Part shown: in pieces, positions 1 to 28,700 of the stretch
Numbering within the stretch: position 1 is the first letter of the stretch
Layout: every line of letters begins with the position of its first letter
NCBI GenBank assembly: GCA_946894095.1
Contig: OX335641.1
Span: 6,962,501 to 7,026,500 of the forward strand
Origin: Incurvaria masculella
Lineage: Eukaryota > Arthropoda > Insecta > Lepidoptera > Incurvariidae
Direction of reading: 5' to 3'
Length of the DNA: 64,000 bases
Notes under the pieces: generated by a model
Databases searched by the model: none
The model's input: the letters and a program-made list of their open reading frames with translations, nothing else
Told to the model about the DNA's origin: nothing
Translations under genes and position numbers: made by a program

Positions 1-149
1 TAGCTTAGAGCAATTAATTAGGTTCAAATTTGAGGAGAACTACTACAATGAATGTCATTTGTTTGTTCCAAGTTTGTTGTTTTGTTTCCATGAGCGCGTA
101 CATTCGATCCGAATCGTTTGCAATGCTGCTAACAGCTTACAGTTGAAAA

Positions 150-345
150 CAGAGCCGGTAGTCTCAGTTGTCACCTAAATTGGCGTTACGGCAAACCGAT
201 CGACTGACGTTTTCAAATGTATGGAGAAATTGAACAGCGCGCGCAGCGGGCGTTAAGCGAACTAACATTTGCGAGTCCGAGCTTGATTTGACAGCTTACT
301 CAACGTTGCCGTAAATACGTCGACGTTGCGGTTGCGACAAAACTA
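150..345 (+). mobile_element. Truncated MITE, same family as 35812-36160
   Basis: The block from the motif GAGCCGGTAGTCT onward matches the left two thirds of the element at 35812-36160 almost base for base: the CACCTAAATTGGCGTTACGG segment, then the GCGCGCGCAG and AACATTTGCGAGTCCGAG segments. The right inverted end is missing here, so this copy is truncated. It lies just upstream of the presumed ABCE1 promoter. Confidence 0.7.
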
Positions 346-349
346 CTTG

Positions 350-504
350 TGGGGACTTATTGTTGGTGACTAGAATGTGATTCACGTGAATGTATTTCGG
401 ACGGGATTGGCGTGCAACTTCATACTCGTTCCTTTTGACGTTTCGCGGTGAATGGACACGCGAACGTAGGCAAAGTGTCGCCAGCGAGCGACTTTTGCCT
501 GGAG
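350..504 (+). promoter_or_regulatory. Candidate ABCE1 promoter / 5' UTR exon
   Basis: The coding start of ABCE1 sits two bases after a splice acceptor (AG at 1070-1071), so a non-coding first exon must lie upstream. The stretch before 505 is more GC-rich than its surroundings, carries no recognised repeat after about 345, and ends in GGAG followed by a possible donor GTATTT at 505. No TATA box is obvious. This is inferred from position and composition only; another upstream exon is possible. Confidence 0.3.
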
Positions 505-1073
505 GTATTTACCCATAGTATTCTTAACATAGGCCATTCCTGTTATAAACACAACTTTTCTTACTTCCCGTCTGCTTTACAAGCACTTCCATAAAAGTAT
601 ACATTTTAAGTGACCTGTTCGCATTTAGGTTATGTGACATATGTTAAGTGAAATTTCAACCTTATTCCTTTACGCTTGGATAAATTAATCAGGCAGGGTT
701 TCAAGTTTCTTCTAACTTTGTAGTTGGCTCTGACTATTTAATAATTTCAACCTGAGTACAGATGCTACAAACTATGTTCCTGTATCTTAATATATGTGAT
801 GACTTAAACAGGAAGCTTCATTTCCGGATTTCTATAAGACTAAATAATATAATATATGTTTCTTATAGTTCCCTGATCCCAGCTTCTTCCAAGGAGATTA
901 TTTTAAAAAGGTTGGGTTGATAACCTTGTTTTGAAACAGCAATTTCATTTACCACTTTATTTATTGTAAAAGTCAACCACATGATCCTAATTTAAACATT
1001 TTCAAACTTCGCACTTATACTACTTAATGTACCACCTTATTATTTATTTAATCAATGAACTTTCATTGCAGCC

Positions 1074-16732
<15,659 letters not shown>

Positions 16733-16786
16733 TAGTCTGCTCGGAGCGTCCACCGGACTGTGCTCATTCCGTGCGATGTATGTTTC

Positions 16787-16792
16787 AATAAA
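16787..16792 (+). terminator. ABCE1 poly(A) signal
   Basis: AATAAA 55 bp after the ABCE1 stop codon; a second AATAAA lies near 16857. Either would give a very short 3' UTR. Confidence 0.6.
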
Positions 16793-17084
16793 TTAGACAA
16801 TCGTCACAATGCAATGACCTTTTGCTTTTATTTCTGATGTGTAATATTGTATGGTTAATAAAATGAAATCATTTTTAACCTTTTTTTAATTACGTTGCCT
16901 TCATTAACTGCAAAATGGCTTCGATGACTAGATGAAAGGTGTTATAAGCCTTTTATATTTTCATGCAGGTATGGCTTTGCATCTTTCTGGAAACCAAAAG
17001 TGCAGAAAAATGTAGAAATTTTCCCTTATAAATCAAAAATTCATGATATTTGGCCAACAAACTACAATCCTAAGGGACTAGATC

Positions 17085-17190
17085 CCATGCCAGGACCTAC
17101 CCTTTATATGATAATGGCTACATTGCTCTGGATTATATACATGGACAATTTTTCTTTGCCACTTCGTCCATCTTTCATTAAATGTGAGTC
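17085..17190 (-). mobile_element. SINE body fragment, minus strand
   Basis: The reverse complement carries the body blocks GCAAAGAAAAATTGTCCATG, AATGTAGCCATTATCATATA and GGTAGGTCCTGGCATGGG found in the other SINE copies. No Pol III head is seen, so this is a partial copy downstream of ABCE1. Confidence 0.65.
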
Positions 17191-17544
17191 CGTTCAGTTT
17201 CACATGGGTTCCGGCCCAGTGAGTGAGAGATTTGACAAGGCAAATGCACATTCCCAGACACATCGTGTAGGTTCTGGCATGAAACCTAATTACTTCGGGA
17301 ATGCAATGTGTTGTGTGTGTGTGTGAATGTCCGGTCACATAAAAAAAATCACTAGCATACTTGCAGCACTTTACCATTCTGTTCACTTCACCAATTCATT
17401 TTAAACAATCCTTCAAGTATCGAAAAACCTGTAAGTACTATTGCAATGTACGTACGTAGATTACGTACGTATCTTTTTCTTATTGCAATAACAAAATTTT
17501 ATTTGTCTAATTCAAACTTTCTAAATTATTATGAGTTATTGGGT

Positions 17545-17580
17545 CGTAATTCTTTATGGTAACATCCATAAAGAATTACG
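17545..17580. repeat. Perfect 15-bp hairpin
   Basis: CGTAATTCTTTATGG (17545-17559), loop TAACAT, perfect complement CCATAAAGAATTACG (17566-17580). Intergenic, downstream of ABCE1. Probably the core of a small palindromic element. Confidence 0.7.
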
Positions 17581-17902
17581 ATTCATCCAATTGCATTAAT
17601 GGTGGTCCCCATAAGCGATGCCCCCCATATGTAAACTGTAGTCGGAAGACACTGTCGATTAAGGTCTTACAAGATGCCCAAGCGGCTTGAGGCAAGCACG
17701 TAGAAATACTTCTGCTTGATGCGTGGCTTCACTCACACTTTGAGCTGTTTGATCAAGCGTGAGGTAATTTTTTTCTCATTCCTCCTTCTTGGATGGTGAT
17801 CACTCGAATGTAATTAATTATGTGTAAAATAGACTCAAGCATAGAATAGTCAATACCCTTTTTAACCCAACAATAACCTTTTTTATTTTTATTTTACAGC
17901 AT

Positions 17903-18432
17903 GTTAAGGTGGCCCAACCCGCTCATTTCCCCATACAAAGGGGAAAGAAGATCACGCCTATATTTCTTGTCAGAGATCCAAAATTTTGCTCAATATAGCT
18001 TTATTTGATTGAACTAGATGTCTGATGACCATTGGCATTGTAAAATTGTGTTTGGTTTCCAAGTTATAACGTCCAAAAGTTCGGATTTTTCGCGCGTTTT
18101 ATACAATTACTTTGCAATGATAAAGTAAGAACGTCTTAAAAAGATTAGTCATCAGACATAGCTTATTTAATCAAGATTTATAATCTATTTGGTTTTTGTT
18201 AGATTTTTGACTACAGCGGTCGTGGTTTACTTTTAGCTAAAAGTCGTTTTGAAATTAAAATTTTCGTAAATCTTACCACACTATGCACATTGTCTTTTTT
18301 GTGGACAGGTTGCATCTTCCTCATAACGGAGCCTGTCTTATTCTTAGAAACAGAGAAGGTCCCAGAGCGCAACAGCACGGTTTTGTACCGTGCCCGCAAA
18401 TGAGTTGAGGCCGCCGGGTTGGGCCACCTTAA
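17903..18432 (+). mobile_element. piggyBac-like MITE, complete, 530 bp including TTAA sites
   Basis: TTAA at 17903-17906 and 18429-18432, inverted termini GGTGGCCCAACCCG and CGGGTTGGGCCACC, here perfectly complementary. Same interior as the copy at 15606. This is the best-preserved member of the family. Confidence 0.9.
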
Positions 18433-18972
18433 GAGTATTCAGAATAAAGATAGTTTTATTGTGCATGCAAATATATCATCACCCTCTGAGCTGTCTTGGA
18501 AAAAATAATTTGGGACAGAAATTATGTTTACATGTTGTTTCATTGGAAAGAGAATTTATGTCCAAGACCCTTTTGCTCCAAGTTAACCGACAATATTTAC
18601 AGTATTAGTCTCTGTAGTATTTATAATTAGTGTCTATTATTTTGGTGTCTCGGAAGCCCATTAACTTGATATTTTTAGCCAACTAGTCAATTCATTATAG
18701 TCTGCAACTTTTTTATAAGCATAACTGAGGCAAATAATTCCAAAAAAATCTACATGACCAATTTTCTTGTTCTGTGGTTTAACACAAATATTTTTTCATC
18801 GACTTTTTTAAATATACATGTTTTTTTATGATTTTCAAACTGTTTCTATGGTGAGTGTAGTTTTCAGATTAACTTTGTTGACCCAGCAATATTATATGGA
18901 TCCGGACATAGATGGCTAATACCACACCTACCTGTCATGATAATAGCCCAACGCACTACTAGGAAACTAAGT

Positions 18973-19040
18973 GCAATGTTGTGTTCAATGCATTGATTTG
19001 TTCAATGCATTGACTTGTTCAATGCATTGACTTCTTCAAT
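18973..19040 (+). repeat. Tandem repeat, 18-bp unit
   Basis: Unit TTCAATGCATTGACTTGT repeated about three and a half times with single-base changes. Intergenic. Confidence 0.8.
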
Positions 19041-19094
19041 GCGATTGTAACCAAGGCACGATTACACTACCACATCCTAAGCAAAAAACCTGCT

Positions 19095-19378
19095 AAGTGC
19101 GAGTCGGACTCGCACACGAAGGGTTCCGTACCATCGTACAAGATTACACAAAAAATCACGTTTTTTGTATGGGACCCCCCTTATTTTTTATTATTTTACC
19201 TATTAGTTGTTATTGCGGCAAAATAAATACATACTCTGTGAAAATTTCAGCTGCCTACCTATTACGGTTCATGTCGATGTTCATGAGACACAGCCCTGTG
19301 AAAGACTGACGGACGGACGGACGGACAGTGGAGGCTTAGTAATAGGGTTCGGTTTTCACCCTTTGGGTACGGAGACCT
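19095..19378 (+). repeat. Dispersed repeat with (GGAC)n tract
   Basis: GTGCGAGTCGGACTCGCACA, GAAGGGTTCCGTACCATCG, AAAATTTCAGCTGCCTACCT, four GGAC units at about 19312-19327, TTAGTAATAGGGTTCGG, CACCCTTTGGGTACGGA. Same family as 4250, 39150 and 59282. Lies about 0.75 kb upstream of the citrate synthase gene. Confidence 0.75.
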
Positions 19379-20126
19379 ACAGTTTTACAAGTTTCGGAAC
19401 CACAGCTAGCCACGTTTCGACGAAACAAACGGCTCCCCATCCAGAACTCGACCGCGTCCAGCGTTGCTTCACCTCGATTATCAAACGCCGAGACGTCGCG
19501 CCAATGTGCTACCGAAGCTGTCTAAAAATGATGCCTCAAGAAAGCCTTGCTTTATTGTTGTGTGGTAAGAATTAAAAATCTGCTCTGCCTGCCTACTGAT
19601 TAGTCTGGCAAGTTGATGAATCATTCAAAACTTGAATGCCTTCACAAGAAATACCTTGAACGTTGCCTCATTGACTAACTAATCGCGTCAGTGGTGATGC
19701 TGATTTCTGAATCCATAAAAATACGTCACAATCTAGATGTTGATTCATCCGCCTAATGCATTCGTCACAAAATATGTATATCGCAGAAAACGCATCGTTC
19801 ATACCATTTGGGTATGATTGTGTGGAAGATGTATGAGAGCCATGGAGATCAAATTATATAAATTCAAATCTACATAATAAGTTAAATAACTTCGCACAAT
19901 ATATTTTACTATGAAAATGAAATTTGTTGAAGGTTACTATGTTTTCAATCTCAAAGAAGAGGCCATGAACTACTACACGGATTTCCGCGAACTTGAAACG
20001 CCCGCCTTTTTGACGCCGTTTTACAAACTACCCGCTAATAATTGGCAATTTGATTTTAACTTTTTTCTTGCTAGCGGCCGCGTAAGTAGTTATTTGTCAT
20101 TTTGACGCATGCAATTAAAGTAAACA

Positions 20127-21563
20127 ATGGCTTTGTTCAGGATCTATTCAACTAAAGAATTCAAAATGCAAAATATCTATCGTGCTGCTGTGACTAGTGT
20201 ATTAAGGAAATACACTGCGGACTCGACAAACCTTAAAAGCATTTTACATGAGAAAATTCCTAGAGAACAGTTTAAAGTGAAAGAGTTGAGGAAAAAGTAT
20301 GGTGCTGTCACGTTAGGAAAGATCACGGTCGATATGTTGTACGGTGGATTGCGCGGAGTGAGCGGTCTCGTCTGCGAGACGTCAGTGCTCGACCCGGACG
20401 AAGGCATCCGGTTTCGGGGCCTCTCTATCCCGGAGTGCCGGGAGCTACTGCCGAAATCCCCAGGCGGTGAGGAGCCCCTACCCGAGGGTCTGTTCTGGCT
20501 GCTTCTAACCGGTGACATCCCCACCGATGCCCAGGCAAGGGCCGTTTCCCGGGAGTGGGCTCTGAGGTCCAAATTACCTTCCCATGTCATCACCGCGATC
20601 AACAACTTTCCAAAAAAATTACACCCGATGGCCCAGCTTTCCGCCGCCGTCACTGCTCTAAGTAGCGAAAGCGAATTTGCCGCCGCCTATTTTACCGGAG
20701 CGCACAAATCAAGGTATTGGGAGCACGTGTTCGAGGACTCTATGAACCTAATAGCTAGACTACCAGTCGTCGCTGCTACTATCTATCGCAACGTGTACCG
20801 CGATGGTGAACCTATCGGCGCCGTTGAGGTCGGTAAAGACTGGAGTGCAAACTATTGCAACATGCTCGGCTTTCACAACCGCCAGTTCACCGAACTAATG
20901 AGGCTCTACCTGACGATCCACGGTGACCACGAGGGCGGCAACGTATCCGCGCACGCGGTGCATCTGGTCGGCTCGGCTCTGAGCGACCCCTACCTCGCCT
21001 TTGCGGCGGGGCTTAACGGCCTGGCAGGGCCTCTGCACGGACTGGCTAACCAGGAGGTGCTCGCGTGGCTGGAACGACTAAAGGAGCAGGTCGGTGATGA
21101 CTACACCGAGGGACAGCTCAAGGAGTACATTTGGAGGACCCTAAAATCCGGTCAGGTGGTACCGGGCTATGGACATGCGGTCCTACGAAAGACGGACCCT
21201 AGGTACTCATGCCAGCGCGAGTTCGCTTTAAAACACCTGCCCGAAGACCCAATGTTCAAACTGGTTTCAGCGCTTTACAGGGTGGTGCCTCCGATCCTCG
21301 GAGACCTTGGAAAGGTGAAGAATCCGTGGCCCAACGTGGACGCGCACTCTGGTGTGCTCCTTCAGTATTATGGGTTAAAGGAAAGAAACTATTATACAGT
21401 GATGTTTGGAGTATCCCGTGCGCTGGGCGTTCTTGCTCAACTGGTTTGGTCTCGTGCGCTTGGTTTCCCCATCGAGCGACCGAAGTCATTTAGTAGTGAT
21501 CATCTGTTGAGGAAGCTGCAGCAAACCTCCGATCAAGTTAGCTCTCCCAATTATAACCTTTAA
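20127..21563 (+). CDS. Citrate synthase, mitochondrial type, intronless (probable retrogene), 478 aa
   Basis: A single uninterrupted frame covers the whole protein. The N-terminus is basic and rich in Ser, Thr and Arg (mitochondrial presequence). The mature part follows, including the [12 protein letters not shown] block, [20 protein letters not shown] near residue 115, and the active-site segments. The catalytic triad of the family is present: His304 in [12 protein letters not shown], His350 in [14 protein letters not shown], Asp405 in [10 protein letters not shown]. The enzyme condenses acetyl-CoA and oxaloacetate in the mitochondrial matrix. Start 20127 is chosen because MALFRI fits the usual insect N-terminus; a second Met at 20166 is possible. 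All neighbouring genes have many introns, and insect citrate synthase normally does too, so an mRNA-derived copy is likely. Frame and triad intact, so a functional paralogue, not a pseudogene. No clear poly(A) tract or target duplication remains, implying age. Confidence 0.92.
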   Translation: MALFRIYSTKEFKMQNIYRAAVTSVLRKYTADSTNLKSILHEKIPREQFKVKELRKKYGAVTLGKITVDMLYGGLRGVSGLVCETSVLDPDEGIRFRGLSIPECRELLPKSPGGEEPLPEGLFWLLLTGDIPTDAQARAVSREWALRSKLPSHVITAINNFPKKLHPMAQLSAAVTALSSESEFAAAYFTGAHKSRYWEHVFEDSMNLIARLPVVAATIYRNVYRDGEPIGAVEVGKDWSANYCNMLGFHNRQFTELMRLYLTIHGDHEGGNVSAHAVHLVGSALSDPYLAFAAGLNGLAGPLHGLANQEVLAWLERLKEQVGDDYTEGQLKEYIWRTLKSGQVVPGYGHAVLRKTDPRYSCQREFALKHLPEDPMFKLVSALYRVVPPILGDLGKVKNPWPNVDAHSGVLLQYYGLKERNYYTVMFGVSRALGVLAQLVWSRALGFPIERPKSFSSDHLLRKLQQTSDQVSSPNYNL

Positions 21564-22249
21564 TGATAATGCATGTTTAAAAAAACTTTGAATTTGTATA
21601 ATTAAAAAAACATATTAAATGCTATTTCATAAAAAGTTATCGTGTTTTATTCTTCCATGAACATTTTTTGCTCATCTGATATGCCCGCTCAAACAAAACT
21701 AATTTTAATATTCCTATAAGAAGGATTTACAAGCAATCTTGCAGCCCTTTATCTATATATAGTTACGAAATCCAAGAATCTTTGGTTATCCTAGGAATCT
21801 TTAGTAATCCCTTAGGAATCTAAAGGGAACGGAGGAATTGCGATAAGCAGCTCTGAATAACAGCATTCTTTATATCCGTGTCTAACTGATTTTAAACCAA
21901 ACAATGTGTTGTTGATTGAGACAGACTAAAAGAAGTCGATATTTCGTAATGGAGAAAAGGGGAAAATCAAAATTGAAAAACATGTGTTTCATAATAGCCT
22001 CAACTTCAGAAAAGACAAAAATCTACCTCAAGAGTTTGTTTTCCACTGCAGCTTATCGCCGGATTGAAATTGTATTGGAATACTGACCCACCGCTCCACC
22101 GCGACCCGCCGATGACTTGGGATGACATCATCTTTCGACACGCATACATTCACATCAAGGTAATCTAATATAACCCCGTCATGACAGGAACTGAGTCACG
22201 GAAATCACACACAAAGCTGTGGTCACGAGATGATGCTCATATTATAACG

Positions 22250-22398
22250 CACACACACACTTCGTTAACTTCAGTCCAATCTCCTCTCTCGCTCGTTTCG
22301 CTAGTGCACCTCGCTCGCTCGCCCTCTCGGCTCGGCTTCGTTCGCTCGCACTCAAATATTTTAGCATCGCTGTGCGGTTGTATTTCAGGCTTTAGCAC
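22250..22398 (+). promoter_or_regulatory. Probable annexin promoter and 5' UTR exon
   Basis: A CT- and GC-rich stretch (CTCTCTCGCTCGTTTCGC, CGCTCGCTCGCCCTCTCGG) ends in TTTAGCAC followed by a consensus donor GTAAGT at 22399. The annexin ATG exon has an acceptor (AG at 22717-22718) 11 bp before the ATG, so an upstream non-coding exon is required. This is the best candidate; the exact transcription start is not visible. Confidence 0.45.
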
Positions 22399-22729
22399 GT
22401 AAGTTAAAAATTATCCGCTTATTTACCTCAACCATCCATCCATTGCTATTTTTTCTGTTGTATGTACACACAATTTTGTTACTGCTAAATTAAATTCGCT
22501 ACTTTGAGAAGCAATCTGAAAATCGAGAAATGTAGCCGCGCCGGTTTTAGCCGGCCGCCACATCGACAAGGTGTTTCTTGGGCCCCAAGCAAGAGGTATA
22601 CGAGCTTATTTTTAGATTAGTGGTTTAACGAACTGCAGATTTTCTCGTTTTTTGGTAAGTATTGTGTATATTTGCTGTAAGCACACAGAAATTTACAAGA
22701 TTACTTTTTTTGTTTTAGACTTCACCAAA

Positions 22730-25700
22730 ATGAGCGGCCAACAGTACTATCCGTACAAGGTAAGCATTAACTTTTAAAATTATGTGTATTCAGATACTTA
22801 TACAATCTCTCTAAACAAAATGTTTCCATAACTCCATGAACGCGGTTCGTTTCGCCGCGGTGATGTCATCGTCGAAGGTGTGGTCCATTCGAAACTGAAT
22901 GCGTGCAAATTAAAATAATGTATTACCCATCCAATTTCATAACTACTATGTACCTGCCTAGGTAGGTACTTGCATCTAGTAGACCTAGGTACACATGTGC
23001 TTACGTGAGTACGTATGTATTACTTACTTTATTGACAATACTACTACTTGCAATGTAAGAAAAATACTGCCAACTTATGTCCTACCTTCATATGAAAACT
23101 GAAATCTCATCAGTTTCCTATTAGACACTTCAAAGAATAAAAAAATATGTTGGTGCTTATTGCGAACCGCTCGAAAAGACTTGAACCAGTCAAGATTACA
23201 CGATCAGACAATGTTTCAGTAATTATCATGATCTTATTACTCTCAAATAGCCAAAAAACCTTACGTAGATAGGTACCTACCTAGGCAGGTGAGTTGGTTG
23301 TTGGCCAATCAAAACAACAGACCTTGTACGAGGTCAAGTCATGCAAGCATGGTTCCTACATTATTCTCCATGGTTCTCTGGTAGGTATAGTGACTGCTAT
23401 TTGATTGCTCACATGGTGGTAGGTTTAAACCGGACTCCCGGTTGTTTACCATTTATTTAGATGAAAGAACCCTTCCGGGTTGGTAACACCGCATTTGATA
23501 AAACTATGGTTAAAACGGCAATAAAAATTATCCGTGTTTTCTATCCAATTCAGTGTAGCCATGCTCATAAAGGGACGGTGAAGGTCCTGGCCTGACACCT
23601 AATTCCCTCGGGAATGGGGTGCATGGAGCTAATATGACGGCCATCCATGTCAGGTTCCATAAAAAATATTATCTCCGGTAAAAAAAAAATAATCTTGGAT
23701 AGCTCAAAAACAGCGCTGGCGCTCTAGAGGGTTTAATTTTTTGCAAGAAAAGTAGTTTTTCAGTTAGTCACTAATTATGGTATCTCATTTGTTATGTAGT
23801 TTAAAATATATTATCTAATTGATGTAATAAAACTGTTGAATCACAAATAAGCAATAAACAAAATATTAAAAAAATACATTTAATAAGAACTAGATGTATG
23901 AGCCAAGTTCAATAATATTTTTTAAGTAATAAAACACAATACTTACAAACTTAATCTTTTTATTTGTCTGGTAGTGCACCCCGACGGTGTTCCCGGCGGA
24001 CCCGTTCGACCCGGAGGCGGACGCGGCCACGCTGCGCAAGGCCATGAAAGGCTTCGGCACGGACGAGCGTGCCATCATCGATGTGCTGGCGCGCCGTGGC
24101 ATCGTACAGCGCCTCGAGATCGCAGAGCACTTCAAAACCTCCTACGGAAAGGTTAGTCTTCACATACTTACGAACTGCATAGTTTAGACTGATCAAATAA
24201 TATGTATTAGGTAATAACGGATTCGCAGTGTGCGATGCCATGCTGGGTTCATATGTTCCGCATCTATCGGTGGAGGCATCATCAGGAAGGCGAAGCATGT
24301 CAATCAAATACAGACCTGTCGAAGTATTGCACACCGGTAAACCTTGAATTTGCAACTTAATATGTAGGTATATTCAAAGAATTTCATGATAACCAAAATA
24401 ACAAAATAATTTGAAAGTTCTGTTTTTCCAGTGCCTCCTTTTTTTATTCAATATTTCTGCACTTTTTTCTGTTAATCAAATCAGTTGGATGATCAGAGTC
24501 TATAATGGGATTAACACGTCAATAGATTAACAGAAAAAATGCTTCAAGGTGATAATGGTGTTTAGGGTAGATATGTAGGTAATGTAGATTGGCATATGTT
24601 TGTGTGAATTTTGCAATGTTATCATTTAATATTTGTATGATACCATTGGTAAATCCAGATACCCATAGTGTCATTACAATATCTATCTGTCCCTCAGTTA
24701 GAACAGTAGTAGATCTAGAGCTGAAAACGTTACCTCATTATGAGAACATCAGTTAGGGGCCCTTATAATGCTAACCTTATCATGAAAATAACACACACTG
24801 CTCATTATAAAATATTTCGCACAAAAATATTTCTACCAATAGCCTCATAAACACAAAACCATGATGTCTGTGGATATCTAGTTCTCTTTTTTTTCGTTCA
24901 CTTTCCTGCTGTAAACAATTTTGAACATTATGATAATCAGACAGCCTTATCTGCATTGTTTGGACTGATAAATAATATTTACACACTTAATTAAGAGACA
25001 ATGCCAACAGTCCCAATGGAGGAGCTATTTATTTTAATTTAATTATTTAGTTTTATATTCTCTGTTTTTTCCTTATTTCTGTTTTATCCTATTATTCTAT
25101 TAAATGAAATTAAAAACAAAAAAAATTAAGAGATGACATGATAAATATTTTCTATATGTACTTCCAAAGTTACGTCGAATTTCCGAACTGGTACAGTCAT
25201 ATACTTTCATGGACTTGCACTGAAAATAGAGACAAATTCGAGATCCCTTCGACGATCGGAATTATTTTTCTTTCCAGCCCCATGACAATACGCTATAGGT
25301 TTTCATTACTGAACCCCAAAAAGATTAAGACTTAATAGAGCTGCATTGCTCATATTATGTAGATGACAAGGTTAGTATTTAAACCACATTTAACTGTGAG
25401 TAGGCATGAGTCAAACGACCTTGGCTTGGAACTAAAAGAATTACTCACAGTTTGTATTGTTGATTCACTTCACCATTCTTCTCAGCTTGATTGAGATAAT
25501 GAATCTACTCACCAAATTCATTTCCTTATTACCTCATGGAAATAATTATTCGGTTAAGCATGTAAAGAAAAAGGTCAAAGCTCCACTTAATTACTATAAA
25601 TGTATTGAAAGATAATATTGATAAAACATATTTTTGAAAACAACACATTTCCTAAAATCCACTTAGTGATACCGATAAAATTATGCTTGACCTTGACGTG

Positions 25701-28700
25701 TTTACAATGTCATCCTCTCAGCTGAGCTGAACACACAGTTGATAACTCCATACCGCATACTTCATCCGTTTTATTCAGACGCGCAAAACCTGTACTTGTG
25801 CATATTTTATACCTGGTCTATAGTATAGTGGTAGTTTGAGCGGCTCGTGGCTCCGGGGCGGGTGGACTTGCCTTTCATCCCAGAGGTCTAGGTTCGAATC
25901 CCCGCTCCGTTCATGCACCAATCTTTTTCTTGTTACGAAAGCTAGCTGTTACATTGTTCAATCCATGTAAAACTGTAGGTCCCCTTCCCCTTCTAGGTGG
26001 TATGATTAAGCCCGGCCGGGTTGGTACCATTGTATTGGATCCAAAGATGGTTTAAGTGGCAATCCGTGCTTTACATCCAGTATAATCTAGCCCTGCTCAT
26101 AAAGGGACAATCCTGGCATGGCACCTAATTCCTTCTGGAATCTGGTGTGTTGGCTAATTATTATGACGGTGGGTATGGTATTAGTCCAGTCCATGTCTAC
26201 GCAAAGTACTACTAGTTTCTCAACTTGTGCCAACCATATCACAAGGGAAGTTATTTTATGTAGGTATTTTCTGCATAGCTGAGTTAGGCCATAATTTGTT
26301 ACAAACATAGCAACAGTCACATTCTTTGCTCATTACTATTAGGTAAAGATAGCAAACAATATTACATGTGACAAAAAAATGTAGAACTGGAATTCCCTGA
26401 CACATAATACCTCCTATCTGGGGTTAATGAGGTTTGGAGTTAGTATTATTATCAGCGACCATTTGCAGAGTAAATGGTAACGTATGTAACATAGTTATAA
26501 TGGATCTAAATCCAACCAGTGAAGAAAAACAGACTTTCTAATGCAGTAAGCATGTACCTACATTGCACAAACTTGGCATGGGGTTATTTAGAAGATTGAA
26601 ATTGTAAGTTTTTTCTTGAACACAATCGCCACATTCATTTCATCGCTTTACCTTCAAGGATTCAGTAGCGATTTACAATTTAGTCGAATTTAAGTTTTGG
26701 GCTACTTCCTTTCAGCATTCGTCACGTATGCGAGCAAGAAACTGTATTGTGCTGCATTGAGACGACAATTCATTCATTGTGTGTAACAAGTAGCTCTGCC
26801 ACGCCAGCCAAGTCAGCCAGTCAAGCTCTTTCACTAACCATAGCAGTATTTTTAGGACTACCCCCCCCTTTTGGGAGCTCCTATGTTTTCAAGAAACTTT
26901 GCATTTTATTTTAAGCGTCCAGGGACTGAACCAATTTCAAATATATTTGAATTCAATATATTTAAAGTGGATGTTAAATATTCACCCAGTAAGATAGTAG
27001 ATGCTACATATGCCGCGGACTAATTGGTACAGAAAAATGATTGAATTCACTCCCTCATGCGAATAAGACAACCACTGGCCTTTACTATGAATCACTTAAA
27101 AACCGCGACGTGATGGCAGGACCTGATCAGCGAGCTGAAAAGTGAGCTCGGAGGCAAGTTCGAAGACGTGATCGTGGCGCTGATGACGCCTCTACCGCAC
27201 TTCTACGCAAAGGAACTGCACGACGCCGTCTCCGGCATTGGCACTGATGAGGAGGCTATCATCGAGATTCTCTGTACACTCTCCAACTACGGCATCCGTA
27301 CCATTAGCGCTTTCTACGAGCAACGTGAGTATACTGCGCTCACTGATAGATTACATAGATAAATGTATGCAACAGAATAGACCAGTTAACCTTTTGTCTA
27401 TAAACTTTGAATAAACATTTATCATTATGTTTACTATTAAAATAAAATTATTTTTGGTAAGCACCCACAACTAAAATTTGTGTTTATGAGCCCAATGTTA
27501 AAAGAGCATTCATACCATTTTAATTATTCAAACCACCATGGAAATCTTAAAAATATTCATCAAAAGAGTATCGCAAATCAAATTTGAAAAGGGGACAGGA
27601 ACATCTAATAATATAGTAGTAAATGATGAACAGAAAAAAAACACATTCTATCAAATAATCTGTATGAATAGTAGTCTGTATAGAACTGGTTTGTGCAGCG
27701 AGCGTTTAATTAAAATGATGCACGTTATAACTTTTGGGCAAAATATTTGCATATTCCATTTAATATAAGAATGATTCTATTATATTCATAGATATGGTAT
27801 TTAATCTCAAATTAATGTGGAATAGTAATTTAAAATATACCTTTTCGTATTATCTTTCGTAGCTTTATGTAACAATACCGTGCAATTCCCAGGTCGTTAT
27901 CTGACACTGTTTAGAATCTATCTGATTACCTCTGTGCGCTTGAGTTCTCTCATGCTGTCATCGGCACGGTCCGTCTTTTTTTAACTCAGTATAAATTTGT
28001 GCATTATGATGTGGAGGTAGAAATCAATATGCTGTATACAATTTGATATTGTCGCTTCGCTTCCACTCGGGGGTGGGGGGGGGGGATGTGGTCGAGCCAT
28101 AGGCCACGAACCTTCAGCGAATGCAACCAACAACTCCTCGCGCAGTGTACGGCAAGACTCTCGAGCACGACCTGAAGGGCGACACCTCCGGCCACTTCAA
28201 GCGGCTGTGCGTGTCGCTGTGCATGGCGAACCGCGACGAGAACCAGGGCGTGGACGAGGCGGCGGCGGCGGCGGACGCGGAGGCGCTCGCCAGCGCCGGC
28301 GAGGGCCAGTGGGGCACCGACGAGTCCACATTCAACGCGATCCTCATCACGCGCTCCTACCAGCAGCTTCGGCAGGTCAGTACCGGTCTCCATCACCTTC
28401 ACTACATTTTTTTTTCGTTTTGTCATGATATTAGCTCAAGGGTTTCATCTCCTGTCACCAACCGTTGAAAAAAACTTGCTGGGTCCTCACCAATCAGGTC
28501 CAAGTTCTCTTGAAAACATTCGCGTCGGGCATCCTTTTGAAGTGGTGTCAGAGACCATCTCTATGCTGCTCGAAATCAATCAAATTTTTAGTAGACTCAG
28601 ACATCGATGCACTTGTCATGCTGTCACTCTAAAAAAAAATCGGACTAAATTAAAATTTGGAACGAGTTACATAAAGAAACATAGCTATATGTATACACAT

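Larger units (their letters stand above)
16733..20126. other. Intergenic region between ABCE1 and citrate synthase
   Basis: Apart from the repeats listed separately, no coding exon is recognisable. A TATA-like AATTATATAAATTC near 19851-19864 is the best candidate core promoter for the downstream gene. Short open frames at 19207-19575 and 19911-20105 show no similarity I recognise. Confidence 0.4.

Noticed and set aside
19207..19575. 122-codon frame upstream of citrate synthase
   Set aside because: Its first half lies within a dispersed repeat (19095-19378); the remainder has no recognisable similarity.
25810..25910. Possible tRNA gene
   Set aside because: Boxes A and B are good, but the acceptor stem does not pair and the sequence continues into the dispersed SINE body.
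28121..28468. Other-frame ORFs over annexin exon 4
   Set aside because: GC-rich shadows of the true exon 28146-28375.
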